A stretch of DNA of 64,000 bases from assembly GCF_000208865.1 (NCBI RefSeq), contig NC_018390.1, forward strand, positions 4,358,270 through 4,422,269. The letters are read 5' to 3'. Shown here in pieces: positions 42,343-54,233 of this stretch. The position numbers and the translations under genes are program-made. Position 1 is the first letter of the stretch, and each line of letters begins with the position of its first letter. Below the pieces are notes generated by a model. The model was given only the letters and a program-made list of their open reading frames with translations, was not told where the DNA came from and made no database searches. Source of the stretch: Neospora caninum Liverpool (lineage: Eukaryota > Apicomplexa > Conoidasida > Eucoccidiorida > Sarcocystidae).

Positions 42343-45300
42343 ATGCGCTTCAGTGCCATCGCCACTGGCGTTGTCGCTGCCCCTGCCTGCATCGCTCTCC
42401 AGGTGAAGAAGCCCCCGGCCCGTATTCTCACCCCTGCCGGCATCGTCATTCGTTTCCTGTCATCTTACTTCGTTCTACTCATTTTTGCCCTTGGCGCGGT
42501 CCCATTTTCTAATCTCTTAGCTCTGGTCCCTCACTTGGTTGGCGTACGCGCCGACTCCGCTTGCGCTTCAGGCGTTGACGTCTCCCGATGTTGTTGTACT
42601 TTGCTTCACGCGGTCAGAGCTGCATGTAGGGCCGAAAGAGCAGGGAGGATTATTCCTGGTCCATGTACGACCCAAGCGACTTTTCTGTTAGGGAACTGTA
42701 CGGGAGCATCCATGGACGGCAGGCGTCTGAGAGCGGTGACGAGCAGAGAGACACTCGGATCTGTAGCCGCAGGAGACCATGCGGCTTTTCGCGAAAGTGT
42801 TTTGGTTCAACACAGCGGCTGGAGGAAACACAGAAAGATCCCCTGTGGTCTGAGGAAAGAGCCGAGAGGGGAGGTAGTGCATCATACAAGTTTCGGTAAC
42901 GCGGAGGATGCTTTTGGTGGTTTCTGGGCTCCGGGATTGCACTTCTCTGTTGCAAAGGCGAAAAACAATCGAGGGGAACGGCCGAACCGCATATGTCCGT
43001 TACCGTATGTTCGGGGCTTTCTCTTGCCGCCACTCGTGCCTCTCTCCTCTTCCTCGTGCGTTGCTTGCTCCTCTCAAGTCTGTACTTCAAGTGCAGGAAG
43101 CGTAGACGCGGATCCTTCGACAGAGCCGCTGTCCTCAGGCTGCTTCCGCATTTCTCGGACCTGCTCTGGATTCTCTTCGTGTAGTCCGAGCCGCCTGTCA
43201 GTTCACCGGGACCTCTCTCATCCGACGTTTCTTCCTACAGCTCAAGCTTCCTCCCGGGCCGTGAGATCTCCGCAGCACTCCTTTGACTGCTCAGAGGGTG
43301 GTTGTTGTTCCTACTGGCTCTCTGCGTCTCCATCGCACCTGCGGGTCCGGTCTGTTCGTCCAGTTGAGTCGCCCCGCCGTACAGACGGCGTTGTTGCTTC
43401 GACGAGGCTCTTTGCCCACAAAAAGCAGAACAAGGGGGCCAAAAAATGGCATCGAACTCGGCCAAAAAAGGTCAGTGAAGTAGCTCGGTTCGTCATGTCA
43501 CCGGGGCGCCTAACAGCTGGGGCGTTAGGAGGTCGTCGACACAGGCGCTGGCGTATGTTGCATTCTCGTGCTTCCATTCACGAGTCTTTACCACGTTGAG
43601 GTCTCCGTGCGATCTGTCGCACCGCTTGTGTTCCTTCTAAGCGCTCACTTTCCTGTTGTCACGAGATGGCCCAGTTCTTCCGCGCGCCCGTCTAAGATGA
43701 CGGACGATCCGGTTTGTAGCACACCCGGGTCTTCCTCCACAACCGTGTCTTGCGGCTTGGAAGTCTACGCGTGTCGCTACCTAGCACAGGGGCTTCTTTA
43801 TGTGGAGCTTGCGTGTGTTGAACGTCTCGTTTTACCTTCAGACTGTGCCCTCCCACATCAACACCAGGCCCTCAGTATTTTCTCATAGTGTTCTGAACTT
43901 CGTCAATGCCCCTCCCGAATATCTTCCTGCCCCGGTGAGTCGACGGTCGCACCGTGGATACCTCCCCGCCACTACTGACTACCACTTTCATGGAACGCTT
44001 CAGAGTCCTTACAGCTGTGAATGTTAACCTGAACCTCCCTGACGTATTAAAAGGGATTCGTGCACGGAACGCAGCTCCCTTTCGAGCAATTCGAGATGGC
44101 TAGGTTTTCCTTTCTTGTAGTTCCCTGCCGAGCTACGTTCAGTTCAGTCCCCTCCCCTACGGATGACTGTGATGCGACCAGCATCTGCAAAAGACAAAGG
44201 GCTAGCGCACAAAAGCGCTGCGACTCTCTTGGAACGTGGTGTCACCGTGCTGTTTTACTCCTCGTGGTTGTCGCTGTCTTAGCGTCTACCGCGATCACTC
44301 GATTTGCTCCCTTTGTTGTCCTCAGGTGCCGGAGGCAGAAGTTGTGCTGAACCGCCCCAAGATTGCCACGCTCCTCCGCCTTCTTTGGCTTCTGCCGCGC
44401 CAGTATCAGCGAGGCTCCGCGGCCTTCATCCCTGGACCTGTTCCATGCCCGCTTCCATCGCCGAAGAGGGTCTTTGGTTCCTTCGAAGCTCCGACTCACG
44501 AACAGCTTCGAGTAGAAAAGCAGTACGCTGAATTCGTAGCGCGGCAGGAATCTGAAATTATAGACAGAGCTACTGCCTGTGCGGCACAGTTCGACCAGCC
44601 TTTGGTCAACGCTGCTGCTGCCGGAGTGGACACGGCGGCAGGCAAGGCGTTGCAAGCTATCGCCTACGATGAAGAACTTGGAGCAGACCTCCGCCGACTT
44701 AAAAAGCTGGCTGACGAGAAGGTAGGGAACACATCGAGACATGCACACAGTGTGGTTCGCTTTCCAGAGGTGTGGATGCCTCCTTGTCACAAAAAGGTCA
44801 GCAAGCTGTGGCTGTCTTCCTATGGGAGAAGTAGGAGTTGTGTCCTGACTCGCGCATGTTGAGGAGGCAGTGCCCATAGCGCTGTGATCTCAAAGCCTAG
44901 CAGCCCGTTGGCATTTGTCGGGCAACGCATTCCGGCTGCATCACTTTCATGGACGCTTTTTGCGTTCAGCGTGAGACCTGGTTTTCTTTTTTTTGGTGGT
45001 CTCAAGGTTGAGAAGTTGTGATGACTGCGTGAAAAGCTCAGAATACTTCACGTTTTGGGCGCGTCTGTGGACCTGCTGACCTGTGGTTCGATAAGCACGT
45101 GCCTTTTAAGCATCTGTCGAGACACAAGGAGACGCCGACAGCTTGGCCACATTATCAACAAGCTCAAATGCAATGGATGTTCAGGATGACGAGGCCTTGA
45201 GAGTTCTTCACGAGCATCTCTCCGTAGCAATCTCTCCAGCGCGCCTCCCAGGTCCAGGTGCGCCTCCACTGGCTTCTGGGCCGTTGGGTGTATCTGAACA

Positions 45301-48300
45301 AAAGCACAGCGTGACGGCTCAGCAACCTTTTGCGGAGGGAGCTGCGGATCGGGAGGCAGCAGTCAGTTCCGACACCGGGGAGGCGATAGCGAACCAGGAG
45401 AAAGCAAAGACGACGAAGAAGCTGGTGTGGCTGCCTTTTTATCGCCAACGAGCCAAATCTCGTCACGAATCGGCTGCGAGTCTTGTTCGCGACGTCTGCC
45501 GGTCTCCCTTGACTCGGTTCAACCGGCTGCTGATAGCAGAGGCCATTGATCGGTGGTGGAGTGCCTGGCAGGACCGTCGACTGGCCGGAGTCGTGACTAA
45601 GAAACTTGGGCGGCTAAAATGTCTCGGTCGTCAATTCAAGGTAAGTTCAGTGAAGGGATACTCGTATCTAAGTGTGTACAGGACACGACTACACATTGGG
45701 ATCGGACGAGATTTGCATGGGGGAACGCTTCATGGATTTTGTGATGTGGAAATGGACCACGGCGTGTAGTCATTGGTGGTGACCCTTCCTCACCCATCTA
45801 TGGCAGCTGACGCTTTGAGGGACCACGCCAATCTGGGGGAGAGCCTGCGCTTCGGCCAGTGTAGAGCGAACCCTGCCGCATCTAGATAATGCTAGGTGGA
45901 GTTACACAAGTCAGCGAGGCTATCGGGACCGTGTGTACGAGGTACGCCCACGTCGGTGGTCTGACGGAAGTGAGCAGACGTCGTCGCGGAGCTGCGTACG
46001 CAGGGCGTGACCCGAACGAACCAACCATTCCTTCGGAGCTTTCTTCAAAGCCTGTTTTGACTAGCCTCTTGTGGAGACAGTCGCGCAGTTCTGTCCATTT
46101 GTGCCCGTCTGGGCCTGCAGGCAAGTGGCATCCCGCCGGAGAAGCTATTAGAGGAGAACGCCTTCGAACAATACCGGATGTTTGATGATCTGCCACACAC
46201 CCGTTTCGTCGCAAACTACATGAGACGGCACTCCTGTCCCTGGCAACCGCCTCCGCATTCCAGCAGCTGTGGGGTTTCCTCTGACAAGGAAGGCGCGTTA
46301 ACAAACAATCAGCCATGGATCGGATACCAGGGCAGCGTTGGGAGACGTCCGGGGATTGCTGACGGCGCAGCCAGCACGGGAGATGAAAACGGTCAGAAGC
46401 GGCGGCAAACGCTCAAACGGGCAGCCTTTGAAGAGCTCAAGGTGTGTGTCAGTTTCACGGTTTGGGAGGAAAGGTTTGGGTCGTTTGTATGCAGAAATTA
46501 GAGTGACAGCGCCAGCGTCACCTGCACTTCGGTGACAGGGATGAGTAGTGACATGTACAGTGCAACGTCCTCAGGGCGGGTTGAGCGGCTGGTTTTCGGG
46601 CCTTCGGGTCTCACCAGGGGGGTTTATGTAACCGGCGGATCATGCAAGGATACGCCGTGCGAAGCGGTCAATCGACTCTTGTATGCTCCGTTGAACGGCG
46701 CTTTCATCGTGTGAGGCCACCGAAAAAGTGCGTGGAGCATGAGCAGATGTGACTGGGTCACAGAGGCAATGTACCTTTTCAGGCACATATTTCCTTGCAT
46801 ATGGATTTCGAGCAGAAACGGTTTGTCTCTGGTTTGGCAGGCCCTTGGGATCTTAGAATCCGACGGATCTTTGGACCTCAACCTGCTAAAAGAACTTTAT
46901 CGAACACACCCCGCAGCACCGCCTCGAGATGAGAAAACGGAAGGCCGGCGCCGTTCACTGCCGGCTGACAAGATGTCCAGGCATGAACGCCACCAGCAGA
47001 TCAAGTATCGACATGCTGCAGTAGGGCTGTCCTTACCTGCTGCTGCGAGGGAGGTCAAGACTTTGGAGGTGTGGGAAAGAAGAGAAGATAGCGAGGATGT
47101 TGGAGGAAGAATCGCAAGGGCCACAGGTGTTTTTGATGCACTTATGCGGGAAGAGTTTCCCCACTACGAGCCTGTTCGAGATGTCTTCAAGCTCGGTAAG
47201 GCGTCTTGAGAGCCGACCTGCGGAAAAGAATAACGGCTTCTATGGTTGGTTTCATTGTGCCAAGGAAAAGTGGTCGTTGGTCCTCGAAACACCGGAAGCG
47301 TTGAACCCACTGAACACCATGTATTAGCATAACAAAGATAATCAGGATAATCCGGGATCATGCTTGGCATATAGTCTCCTGCCTGGTGCTGGTCTGTACG
47401 GAATACACCAGTATGACCTCACAGTACCGGAAGCCGTGTGATCTATATAGTATCAGGGGACATTAGACCGAACCTGCGCTGAGTGTTCAGTACGATTTGC
47501 ATTGATTACGCTTCGTGGGCCAGCAGCTGAAGCGGAATTGGGGCTCGTCGGCTGTCCCGAAGTTGTACGACTGTCAGGTGTGCTGGCACTCGTAGCCTCT
47601 CTCCCAGTGCACGGCCGTCTGTATCTTGTGTTAGAATGCCATAGGCGAGAAACGGGAATTTGTAAAAAACGCGCTGTTCTGGGGCTCAGTCCAAATCTCT
47701 AGCTTTTTTGTTCCGTCCTGCTAGACGATAGTGCAACTTCCGCATGGTGTGGTTGAACCAGTTCTATGAGTCGTCTCGCCTGTCAGTTGAACAGGACGGA
47801 GGGCGTTTGGTGAGCAAAGATACACTATCGGCTCGCTGCAAAAACCATGCACCCAACTGAGTAGGGTGACAGACGCAGGACTACGCATACGGCACTGGCG
47901 CTCCGATAATGGCGCCAGAGCTGTGCAGTGTTCGGTGTGAGGAAGAAAAAACAGAGTCGTGGGGTCGTTGATTACCTTTCGGATGATAGACGGGGATGGT
48001 CGTCAAAAGGATGGACTGTCGGCGGAAGATGCGTAGTTTGTCTTTGTCACGCAAGCAGCCTAAAATCACATTCGACATCCCTGTCGGCACTGATGAGAAT
48101 GTCATGCGTCCGATTGATTTAAACCGTCCAGCCATCGAGATCGTTGACCTCCACTATTTCTTTGTGGGTGCAGAGGGTTTTCTTGAGGCAGAGTACCGAC
48201 ACCATACCATAAAGCGGGAACTAAGGAAGCTCTACTTGGAGTGGCTTCGGCTCGGAATGCCGGAGGATGCTAAAAAACGTAAGTATCGACATACTGTAAA

Positions 48301-48551
48301 CAATGTACGTTTGACGTCGCCGCGGAGCCCTAAACGCAGGTGCTGGTAGCTGTTTTTTGGATGACTAACACCACTTGCCCTCAGAACTGATGCGACCAGC
48401 CTGTGAATTCGAATTTCACCGGTTTCCGGTGCCTTCCCGACATGAAAAAGAACGGATATTTACTAGGGACAAGGCGCTGACAGGACTGAGTCGACAAATA
48501 ATTGGAACTGCGACGCAACCAATTGATCCCTTACTGTGGACTATTGTCTAG
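42343..48551 (+). CDS. Secreted multi-exon protein, family not recognised
   Basis: Proposed exons: 42343-42402 (ATG; signal peptide MRFSAIATGVVAAPACIALQ; donor CTCCAG|GTGAAG), 43842-43934 (TVPSHINTRPSVFSHSVLNF), 44326-44721 (VPEAEVVLNRPKIATLLRLL ... DLRRLKKLADEK), ~45185-45640 (LIAEAIDRWWSAWQDRRLAG; start uncertain, 45323 and 45398 also fit), 46121-46441 (ASGIPPEKLLEENAFEQYRM), 46841-47195 (ALGILESDGSLDLNLLKELY) and 48385-48551 (LMRPACEFEFHRFPVPSRHE; TAG). The first five introns are phase 0 and the last is phase 1, all consistent. About 615 residues, mostly charged helices with one to two basic patches (KRRQTLKRAAFEELK). A secreted effector or family protein is likely from the signal peptide and neighbourhood. 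No domain is recognised. The first intron is 1.4 kb and contains an unused long open frame. Confidence 0.6.
47990..48278 (+). CDS. Alternative or separate exon within the plus-strand secreted gene
   Basis: An open stretch encodes QPKITFDIPVGTDENVMRPI, then IDLNRPAIEIVDLHYFFVGA, and ends AAAAAAC|GTAAGTA, an excellent phase-1 donor that joins exactly to the exon at 48385. Upstream it can begin only in phase 0 (acceptors at about 47989, 48055 or 48058) or at the ATG 47996, whereas the previous exon ends in phase 1 at 47195. So it is either an alternative first exon with ATG 47996 (MVVKRMDCRRKMRSLSL), or an exon reached through a small exon I did not find, or reached from another donor in the exon 46841-47195. 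Confidence 0.5.
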
Positions 48552-49471
48552 GCCGAGCCGAGCTGGTGTGTCATCGTAGTACTCACCAAATAGTGGCTGA
48601 ATTCAGACAGTAGAATTCTGAAGTCGAGGAACGGAATTTAAAACGCACAGAAATGATTTGTGCACGTGTCTTATGTGAATGCTTCAGGAAGCAAAAATGA
48701 CTTCTTGGTTTACTGGATGCGGCTGTCAAAGCGGAAGAGAAAAGCTATGTTGTATGCCGAACAACAACGTGCTCCCGCCGGTGTGTCAAACGCATATTTA
48801 ATGCGCCGCATAAGAGACAAAACTATGCTTGAAAATACAGCAAATTTGAATGATTTAGGAACGAGTTCCACAATCGCTCAATCCGTGTGATACCCTCGGT
48901 TTTGTTTTCAAGCCGTCCATACTTCCCTTCCGTGTGTTGCATGACTGAGTTCTTAGGCATTAGGTGATTATGCGGCAAAGTGGAAGGTAGGACTCATCTG
49001 AACAAAGAACGCTTTGGTGGGCACTTATAAGATCCGACAAAGCTGCCACCCCTGTGTTTCTGTATGGCTGGGTAATCGCTCGGCTCTTGAAGCAGAGATG
49101 TTGAAGTAAAACCGGAACAGATGCGTCGAATCGGTTCACGGTTGGGTGCGAACGTACGTTTAAGCTGCGCAACGTAACTGTGTTGTGAACAAAAAAAGTC
49201 GCGAACCGCGCAACACAGTACGATTTTATCTCTACGTGAAAATCGAAACGAAACGGTAGCGTCCTTAATTAAAACTTTACGATATTCATGAACTTCCCCG
49301 CCCCGCTAAGCGGAATCAAACGTGTCACCTCACTAATCACCTCGGCGAGGATTATACGTTACGTCTGCGAACTCACCACACACGGTTGAAAACTAAATCG
49401 GCAGGCGACAACCATTTTTTGATGCAAGAAAAATAAAACGGCCTTCAACGTATAAAAAACAAGCTATGCGA
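48552..49471. other. Convergent intergenic region (two 3' UTRs)
   Basis: Lies between the stop of the plus-strand secreted gene and the stop of the minus-strand surface antigen, so it should contain both 3' UTRs. It is AT-richer than its surroundings. A 76-codon frame at 48660-48890 has no support. No other feature seen. Confidence 0.5.
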
Positions 49472-49972
49472 TTAAGAGTGCATGCTCGCAAAAACGGAAG
49501 ACAAAAAACCAATAAATGTAATGACACCAACTGCGGTCTTCCCGGCTCCAGATGTCGTCACTTCGTAAGTCGTCGTGTGTTTAGTGGAGGTATCCCTGAG
49601 GATGAAGCAAAAGCCCTGACCATCACCGTGGGGTGGCACTTTTAAAATGAGGCTCGACGAAGAAGTAGTAGTAGCGAAAGCAAAGTTTTTGTCGGCACCC
49701 GGGAAAAGCTCAGCCCAGGGCTTGGCTCCCTTCGCAGTGTCGCACGATCCATTGTTCAGCGGAAACGCTTCCTTCTCAAGCTGTTCCGGTTCCACAGTCA
49801 CTTTACTATTTTGTGGGAGCATTTCAATCGTGCAAGTTTCCCCCACCTCCAGTTTATGCTTGGATACTGTATCCGCATCGATCGACTTGGGGAAACTCAC
49901 CTGGAAACTTGCTGCACTAGCGCCTCCTACCAGGGCAGCCAGAAGGGCAATACTCCCAAGCACGCGCATCAT
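49472..49972 (-). CDS. SRS-like single-domain GPI-anchored surface antigen
   Basis: Intronless minus-strand gene of 166 residues. ATG at 49972 (MMRVLGSIALLAALVGGASA, a clear signal peptide). The mature part has three cysteines, in contexts ETCTIEMLP, NNGSCDTAKGAKPW and GQGFCFILRD, with LFPGADKNF and LILKVPP between them. This is the order seen in SAG1-related-sequence (SRS) domains: a Cys strand, a proline-glycine loop, a valine-proline strand and an FCF motif. The C-terminus ends in a hydrophobic stretch after SGAGK (VGVITFIGFLSSVFASMHS), a good GPI-attachment signal. Only three cysteines rather than four or six makes it divergent, so disulphide pairing must differ. SRS proteins coat the parasite surface and mediate attachment and immune recognition. 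An unrelated GPI-anchored protein is the alternative. Confidence 0.66.
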   Translation of the reverse strand: MMRVLGSIALLAALVGGASAASFQVSFPKSIDADTVSKHKLEVGETCTIEMLPQNSKVTVEPEQLEKEAFPLNNGSCDTAKGAKPWAELFPGADKNFAFATTTSSSSLILKVPPHGDGQGFCFILRDTSTKHTTTYEVTTSGAGKTAVGVITFIGFLSSVFASMHS

Positions 49973-50240
49973 CTTGGAAAAAATGCTGATCCAAACAGGA
50001 GCGGAACAACGCTGGCAACAAAACCGGTAACAGCCCTTCGGCGAAAGGTGTAACAACCGTCACAAATCGAAACTGACCAGACGTGCACACAAAACGAACA
50101 AGAACAGGCAAAAAGAAAGAGGGTGCTGTCACCAGGAACCAAGGTTAAACACAAAAGAAAATAATAGGAGTACGTAAGGGGTGCGTAGAAACCCGCTGGT
50201 AGCCGTGGATGAGACCTGTGCCCCACTCAGATTAGTTCAG
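49973..50240 (-). promoter_or_regulatory. Probable 5' UTR and upstream region of the SRS-like gene
   Basis: On the minus strand the stretch before the ATG is pyrimidine-rich (cctctttctttttgcctg..., ttttgttgcc) with no upstream in-frame coding extension that looks real, as in 5' UTRs of well-expressed Toxoplasma genes. No defined promoter box recognised. Confidence 0.35.
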
Positions 50241-53200
50241 CCGACAAGCCTCCTGGTGGGCAGTCGGCGTCTCTGGCAACCCCAGCGCGTGTTGGACACG
50301 GTCGAGCAAAGAACAACAAAGTTGAGACGGGCAAAGCCACCAACGACAGAGCGTGTTTCATTTCGCGCGTACCCGGATCTAGCCACCAAGGCTCCTTTAG
50401 CGACGCCCGTAGCGCTGTGAAGGTTGCGAGCGCACAGCAACTGAACAAGCCACTGCGGGAAGATAAGGAAATACCATCTTTCGTAAACTCCTGTTTCGCG
50501 CTTATATCGGACATGTCCGACAGGAAGAAGGCGGGGCAAGTCGCTGCGGAATTACCGGGGCGCAACAATCGTGCTTACTTAAATCGGACCTCCTGCAGAA
50601 CAGTTTACGCGTGGTTTGAGGGCACTCGTTCACCGCCATGACCAACACACTTATTAGGGAAGACTGATCGCTGCCGAGATCCGGCAGGTAGCAGCAGGGA
50701 CAAGTGAATTAGGCCCGCTGCTATTCTCGTCTTCTCATGAATCAGTCTGTCATGGCATGCGGAAATGACCAGCTGGTGGATGTAGATCGGCTGTTCCAGT
50801 ATGTAAGCGATGTGCGAGTTTCATGCACGACACCAGGGACTCGACATCTACAAAGTCGCTGTAACGCGTGGATTGCACTTCTTGAATCATTGATTCTGGA
50901 GAATTTATTGGAGGCGACGGTGACGAATGCCGCACCCCTCCAAGACTATCCACACACTGTAGACGCGTTGTCTCTCATCGCCAGGCGAAGGCTCGCTATC
51001 AAGGAAATTCATTCCAAAAGCATATCGAAGGCTGCATCGTCTCAGAAAGCACCGTATTTCAGCTAGCGCTGAAACTGACGGCTCCTTTCTTTCTCGCGGC
51101 ACCAACACTGTGTCACTTCTTGGTGAGATGCGGTTATGCTTGTTGGAACATTTTTTTTGCACATTATTATTGTTCAAGATGCGACCACTTTTGAATGCGT
51201 TTCTGCGGCATCATCTGTTTCTAGAACGATGGCCGGAAAGCGAATGTATAGTACGGGGCCAGAGTTTCTTGGCAATCGATGAACTCTTGGCCAGCTTGAT
51301 AGGAGCCTCTCTCGAGCCTTCAGAGACCCATACGCTAGATGCCACTGCTAGTAGTGGTGGAGGTACAATCACAGGGGATGTCCCAAGCGCATGATTGTGT
51401 ACGTCAGGCTTCTGCATAGCGCACTCAAATGGAAGCCCTCATGCAGTGAGTGGGGAATGTGACAAAACCAACTGTGAGCTGTCCTCACTAGCTAGTGGGA
51501 GGACGCCCATCGACGGAAGAGCGGTGCAACAGGGCGAGCGGTTCCTTCGGCAGAAAGAATTAAAAATTTGCTGAGCTGATATTGTGCAAAAACAGAATTG
51601 GAAATGTGAGCATGGAAGGAACCACCAGACGGGTCACAGAACTAATTCGGCAACACTCAGTCTCTTCGACGCCTCTGTGTCCCTGGTTCGTAGTATCTCG
51701 TAGACTGACGGACCTTTACACTGCGATAAAATCTGGGATAGTGCAACACTGTCTTCGCTAGTGTGACAAAGTGGAAGACACATTCGCACGCGTTTCCCGC
51801 CGGACTGCACGAGCCAGATTCCTGTCTCAGAGAGCCAGCCCCGCGTAGAACGTCTCTGAATCGTCGGCTGAGTGGGTGTAGCGTGAAGACCACTTCAGAA
51901 CACATCGGCTTCGTCGCAACGCTAGCAGAAGATAAAGCCCAGTTCGATGGGTAAATATTCGGTACGTTTGCGGTGTAGAGCCTTCCGCGCACATTCGTTC
52001 CGGTGTCTTGCGTTCTGGCAGCAATTCGCCAAAGTGAGGACGACCCCTCAAACAACAGGGTAATTCCGCGCGCGATACCCATTGGCTTACAAAATGTCAC
52101 CATACTGAGTGTTGCAACCCTCTTGGCGAGGTTGTCCATGTTGTGAACTTCCGAGCTGTATGTCTACTCTTCGCCGAAAGGAAGCTTGGACGGGTATAGG
52201 GGGACGGCAGGTGACCGGTCTTCGCTCTTTTGCGGAAGCGAAATGAGCTTCCAAAGGGCCGTTTCGAGGGTAAGCGGAAGCCACTCCGCTCTCCTCGCCA
52301 CAGTCAACAACAGATGCACGTGACTACCACCTCCGTTTGCGGCTGGAGGCCCTGTCGTTAGGGCTAGGAGGCCCTTCACATCCGCCTAATACAACCACGA
52401 GGACGCAAGCGCGGCATTCGACAACTAAACAGACTACACAGTTTCACAGCGAGACCATGGACGCTCCGCAGCTTTTCCATGGGGAAATAAACACGTCAAA
52501 AATCAAGAGTCTTCATTCAAAATACCTGCAGATTCCCCGGCAACTGTTTCGCGCCATATATACACATGAACCTAGGGCACGCCGAGAACCACCATCTTTT
52601 TCCAACGATGTAAGCCAGCCCGGTAGGGAATCCCACCCGGACGCGTGCAAAAAAAGACGCCTCAGCTTCATTACAGGCCTAAAAACGTTTCATCCACACG
52701 CAGGAGTCCGAACTATCGCGGACAAACACAGGAGGCTCAACACGGGCAGCGGATGAGCAGACCACTCAGCCAGACAGCCTGGAAGAAAAGACGCGAGACA
52801 AAATTGCTTCCATTAAACCAGAACACACCTCCACTTCCGACTGTACCTCGCCTTTGCTCTCCACAGCACGTAGGACGTCTGATACACTGAAGGAACCAGT
52901 TGTGTGGCCGCGTCCACAAGGAATGAAAGAAAACCTACTCCTTTCTGTTCTCCGAGTATTGCTCTCGCTTCTGTCTCTTTGGCATCGGCGGGAGAAAAAA
53001 TGCACCGAAGTCCACCTTGTGATGCACGGCCTGGTCTCTGCTTACAAGAGAGCAGTGACCTCCCTCTCTTCACAGGAATCCGACTGTTCGCCGGTCACCG
53101 AAACCTCGGGTGCGCCTACCACAAAACGCAGTAGCCTCCCGGTCGTGCCATGCTGTTTTACTCTACCTGCGGCGATTTCTCCCTCCCTTTCGTCACCAGG

Positions 53201-54233
53201 AACGACTAGAAGAACGCACTTGGATGATCTCAATCGTGTCTGCTATCGTTGATTCTGCCCGCGTTAACGATGACGTGGCTGCCGCCGACCCGCCACGCAT
53301 TTGTTGGGTGCAGGCAAACAACGCAGAAAATGCGACAAGAACGGTGCTGCCCAAAATCAAGGAGTCCGAGGAAAGGTCATGAGAGACTACACAGCAAGCG
53401 TCACCCTTGACAGAACACATGCCGCTCCGTGTCTCGCTATTCACGTCTACTTCCACGAGTACCTCATCCCGTCACCTAACCTCACCTCCCTCTTTCTTTC
53501 TCTGACGGGCACACGAAGCCTTGCTGTGGAAGTGCAGACTCTGTCGCCTTCACTTGGCTCGCCTAGGGCTGCGGAGCTGCCCACACATGGGGCACGTCTC
53601 TTTCTGTCGTTTGAAAAGCCACACATCCACACAGTGGCCTGCACAAAACGCACAAAAGAACAAACACAGATTCGTACGGCAAAAACCCCGCGTGCCATCC
53701 GGCGTTGGCGCCCGTGCATAGAGTGACAAAGAATCGCGCGGAGGTTCGCATCCGAAAAAGAATTGAGCGAAGATTGGGGAAGACTTCACCGAAACCGTAC
53801 GCAACGAGGAAATAAGGCCGACGTTTCTGGGTGTTTCCTAAAACGAAGAGACGTCAAAAGAACTCGTTGTGTTCTCAAAGCATGAATACGCTACTGACGA
53901 ACAGCTAGTGCGCCTCAGCTCATTCTGCGCCCTCTGTGACTTGAGTCCGCGCTCCCCAGAGAAGAAATAGAGATGCAGGCCATCGAGAGGCAGGCACGCG
54001 AGAGAAGGACGAGAAGGGATAAGCAAAGAACGTCTTGGCTTCAAACGAAGGCCACATTCTCACTTGACCGAAAAAAAAACCTCATGTGCTGCTTCGACAA
54101 CAGAACGTACGATGGAATTTGTGGCCGCAGCCATTCACGACGCGAAGAATGTCCTCTGGTTTGAACTCCTCGAAGCAGAAGATGCATATCTGCGGGCCAA
54201 GAAAGGACAAAGCTGGGAAGTACGGACCCTCAA
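50241..54233. other. Long intergenic region with weak coding relics
   Basis: No supported complete gene. Plus-strand frames at 50737-51066 (LVDVDRLFQYVSDVRVS) and 51181-51394 are protein-like but unanchored (see separate entry). Frames around 51.6-54.2 kb are short, and several overlap on both strands. The right part, from about 53 kb, should include the 3' UTR of the minus-strand membrane-protein gene. Confidence 0.45.
51178..51394 (+). pseudogene. Possible lone domain-exon relic related to the 34-38 kb repeats
   Basis: After ttgttcaag, an open frame reads MRPLLNAFLRHHLFLERWPE, then SECIVRGQSFLAIDELLASL and a Ser/Thr/Gly-rich tail (ASSGGGTITGD) to a TGA. The spacing Leu-Arg-x2-Leu-x-Leu-x-Arg-x-Trp-x2-Glu-x2-Val fits the start of the repeated domain in the minus-strand gene (LRKQALRLRQHWSNEETFV), and both have a Glu-Pro-Ser tail. 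The middle of the domain is missing. The similarity is short and judged by eye. Confidence 0.3.

Noticed and set aside
42313..43599. Unbroken 428-codon frame continuing from the signal peptide exon
   Set aside because: The first 20 codons end at a good donor in phase 0 that fits the exon at 43842. The rest has uneven composition and no domain, so I treat it as intron. A retained first intron remains possible.
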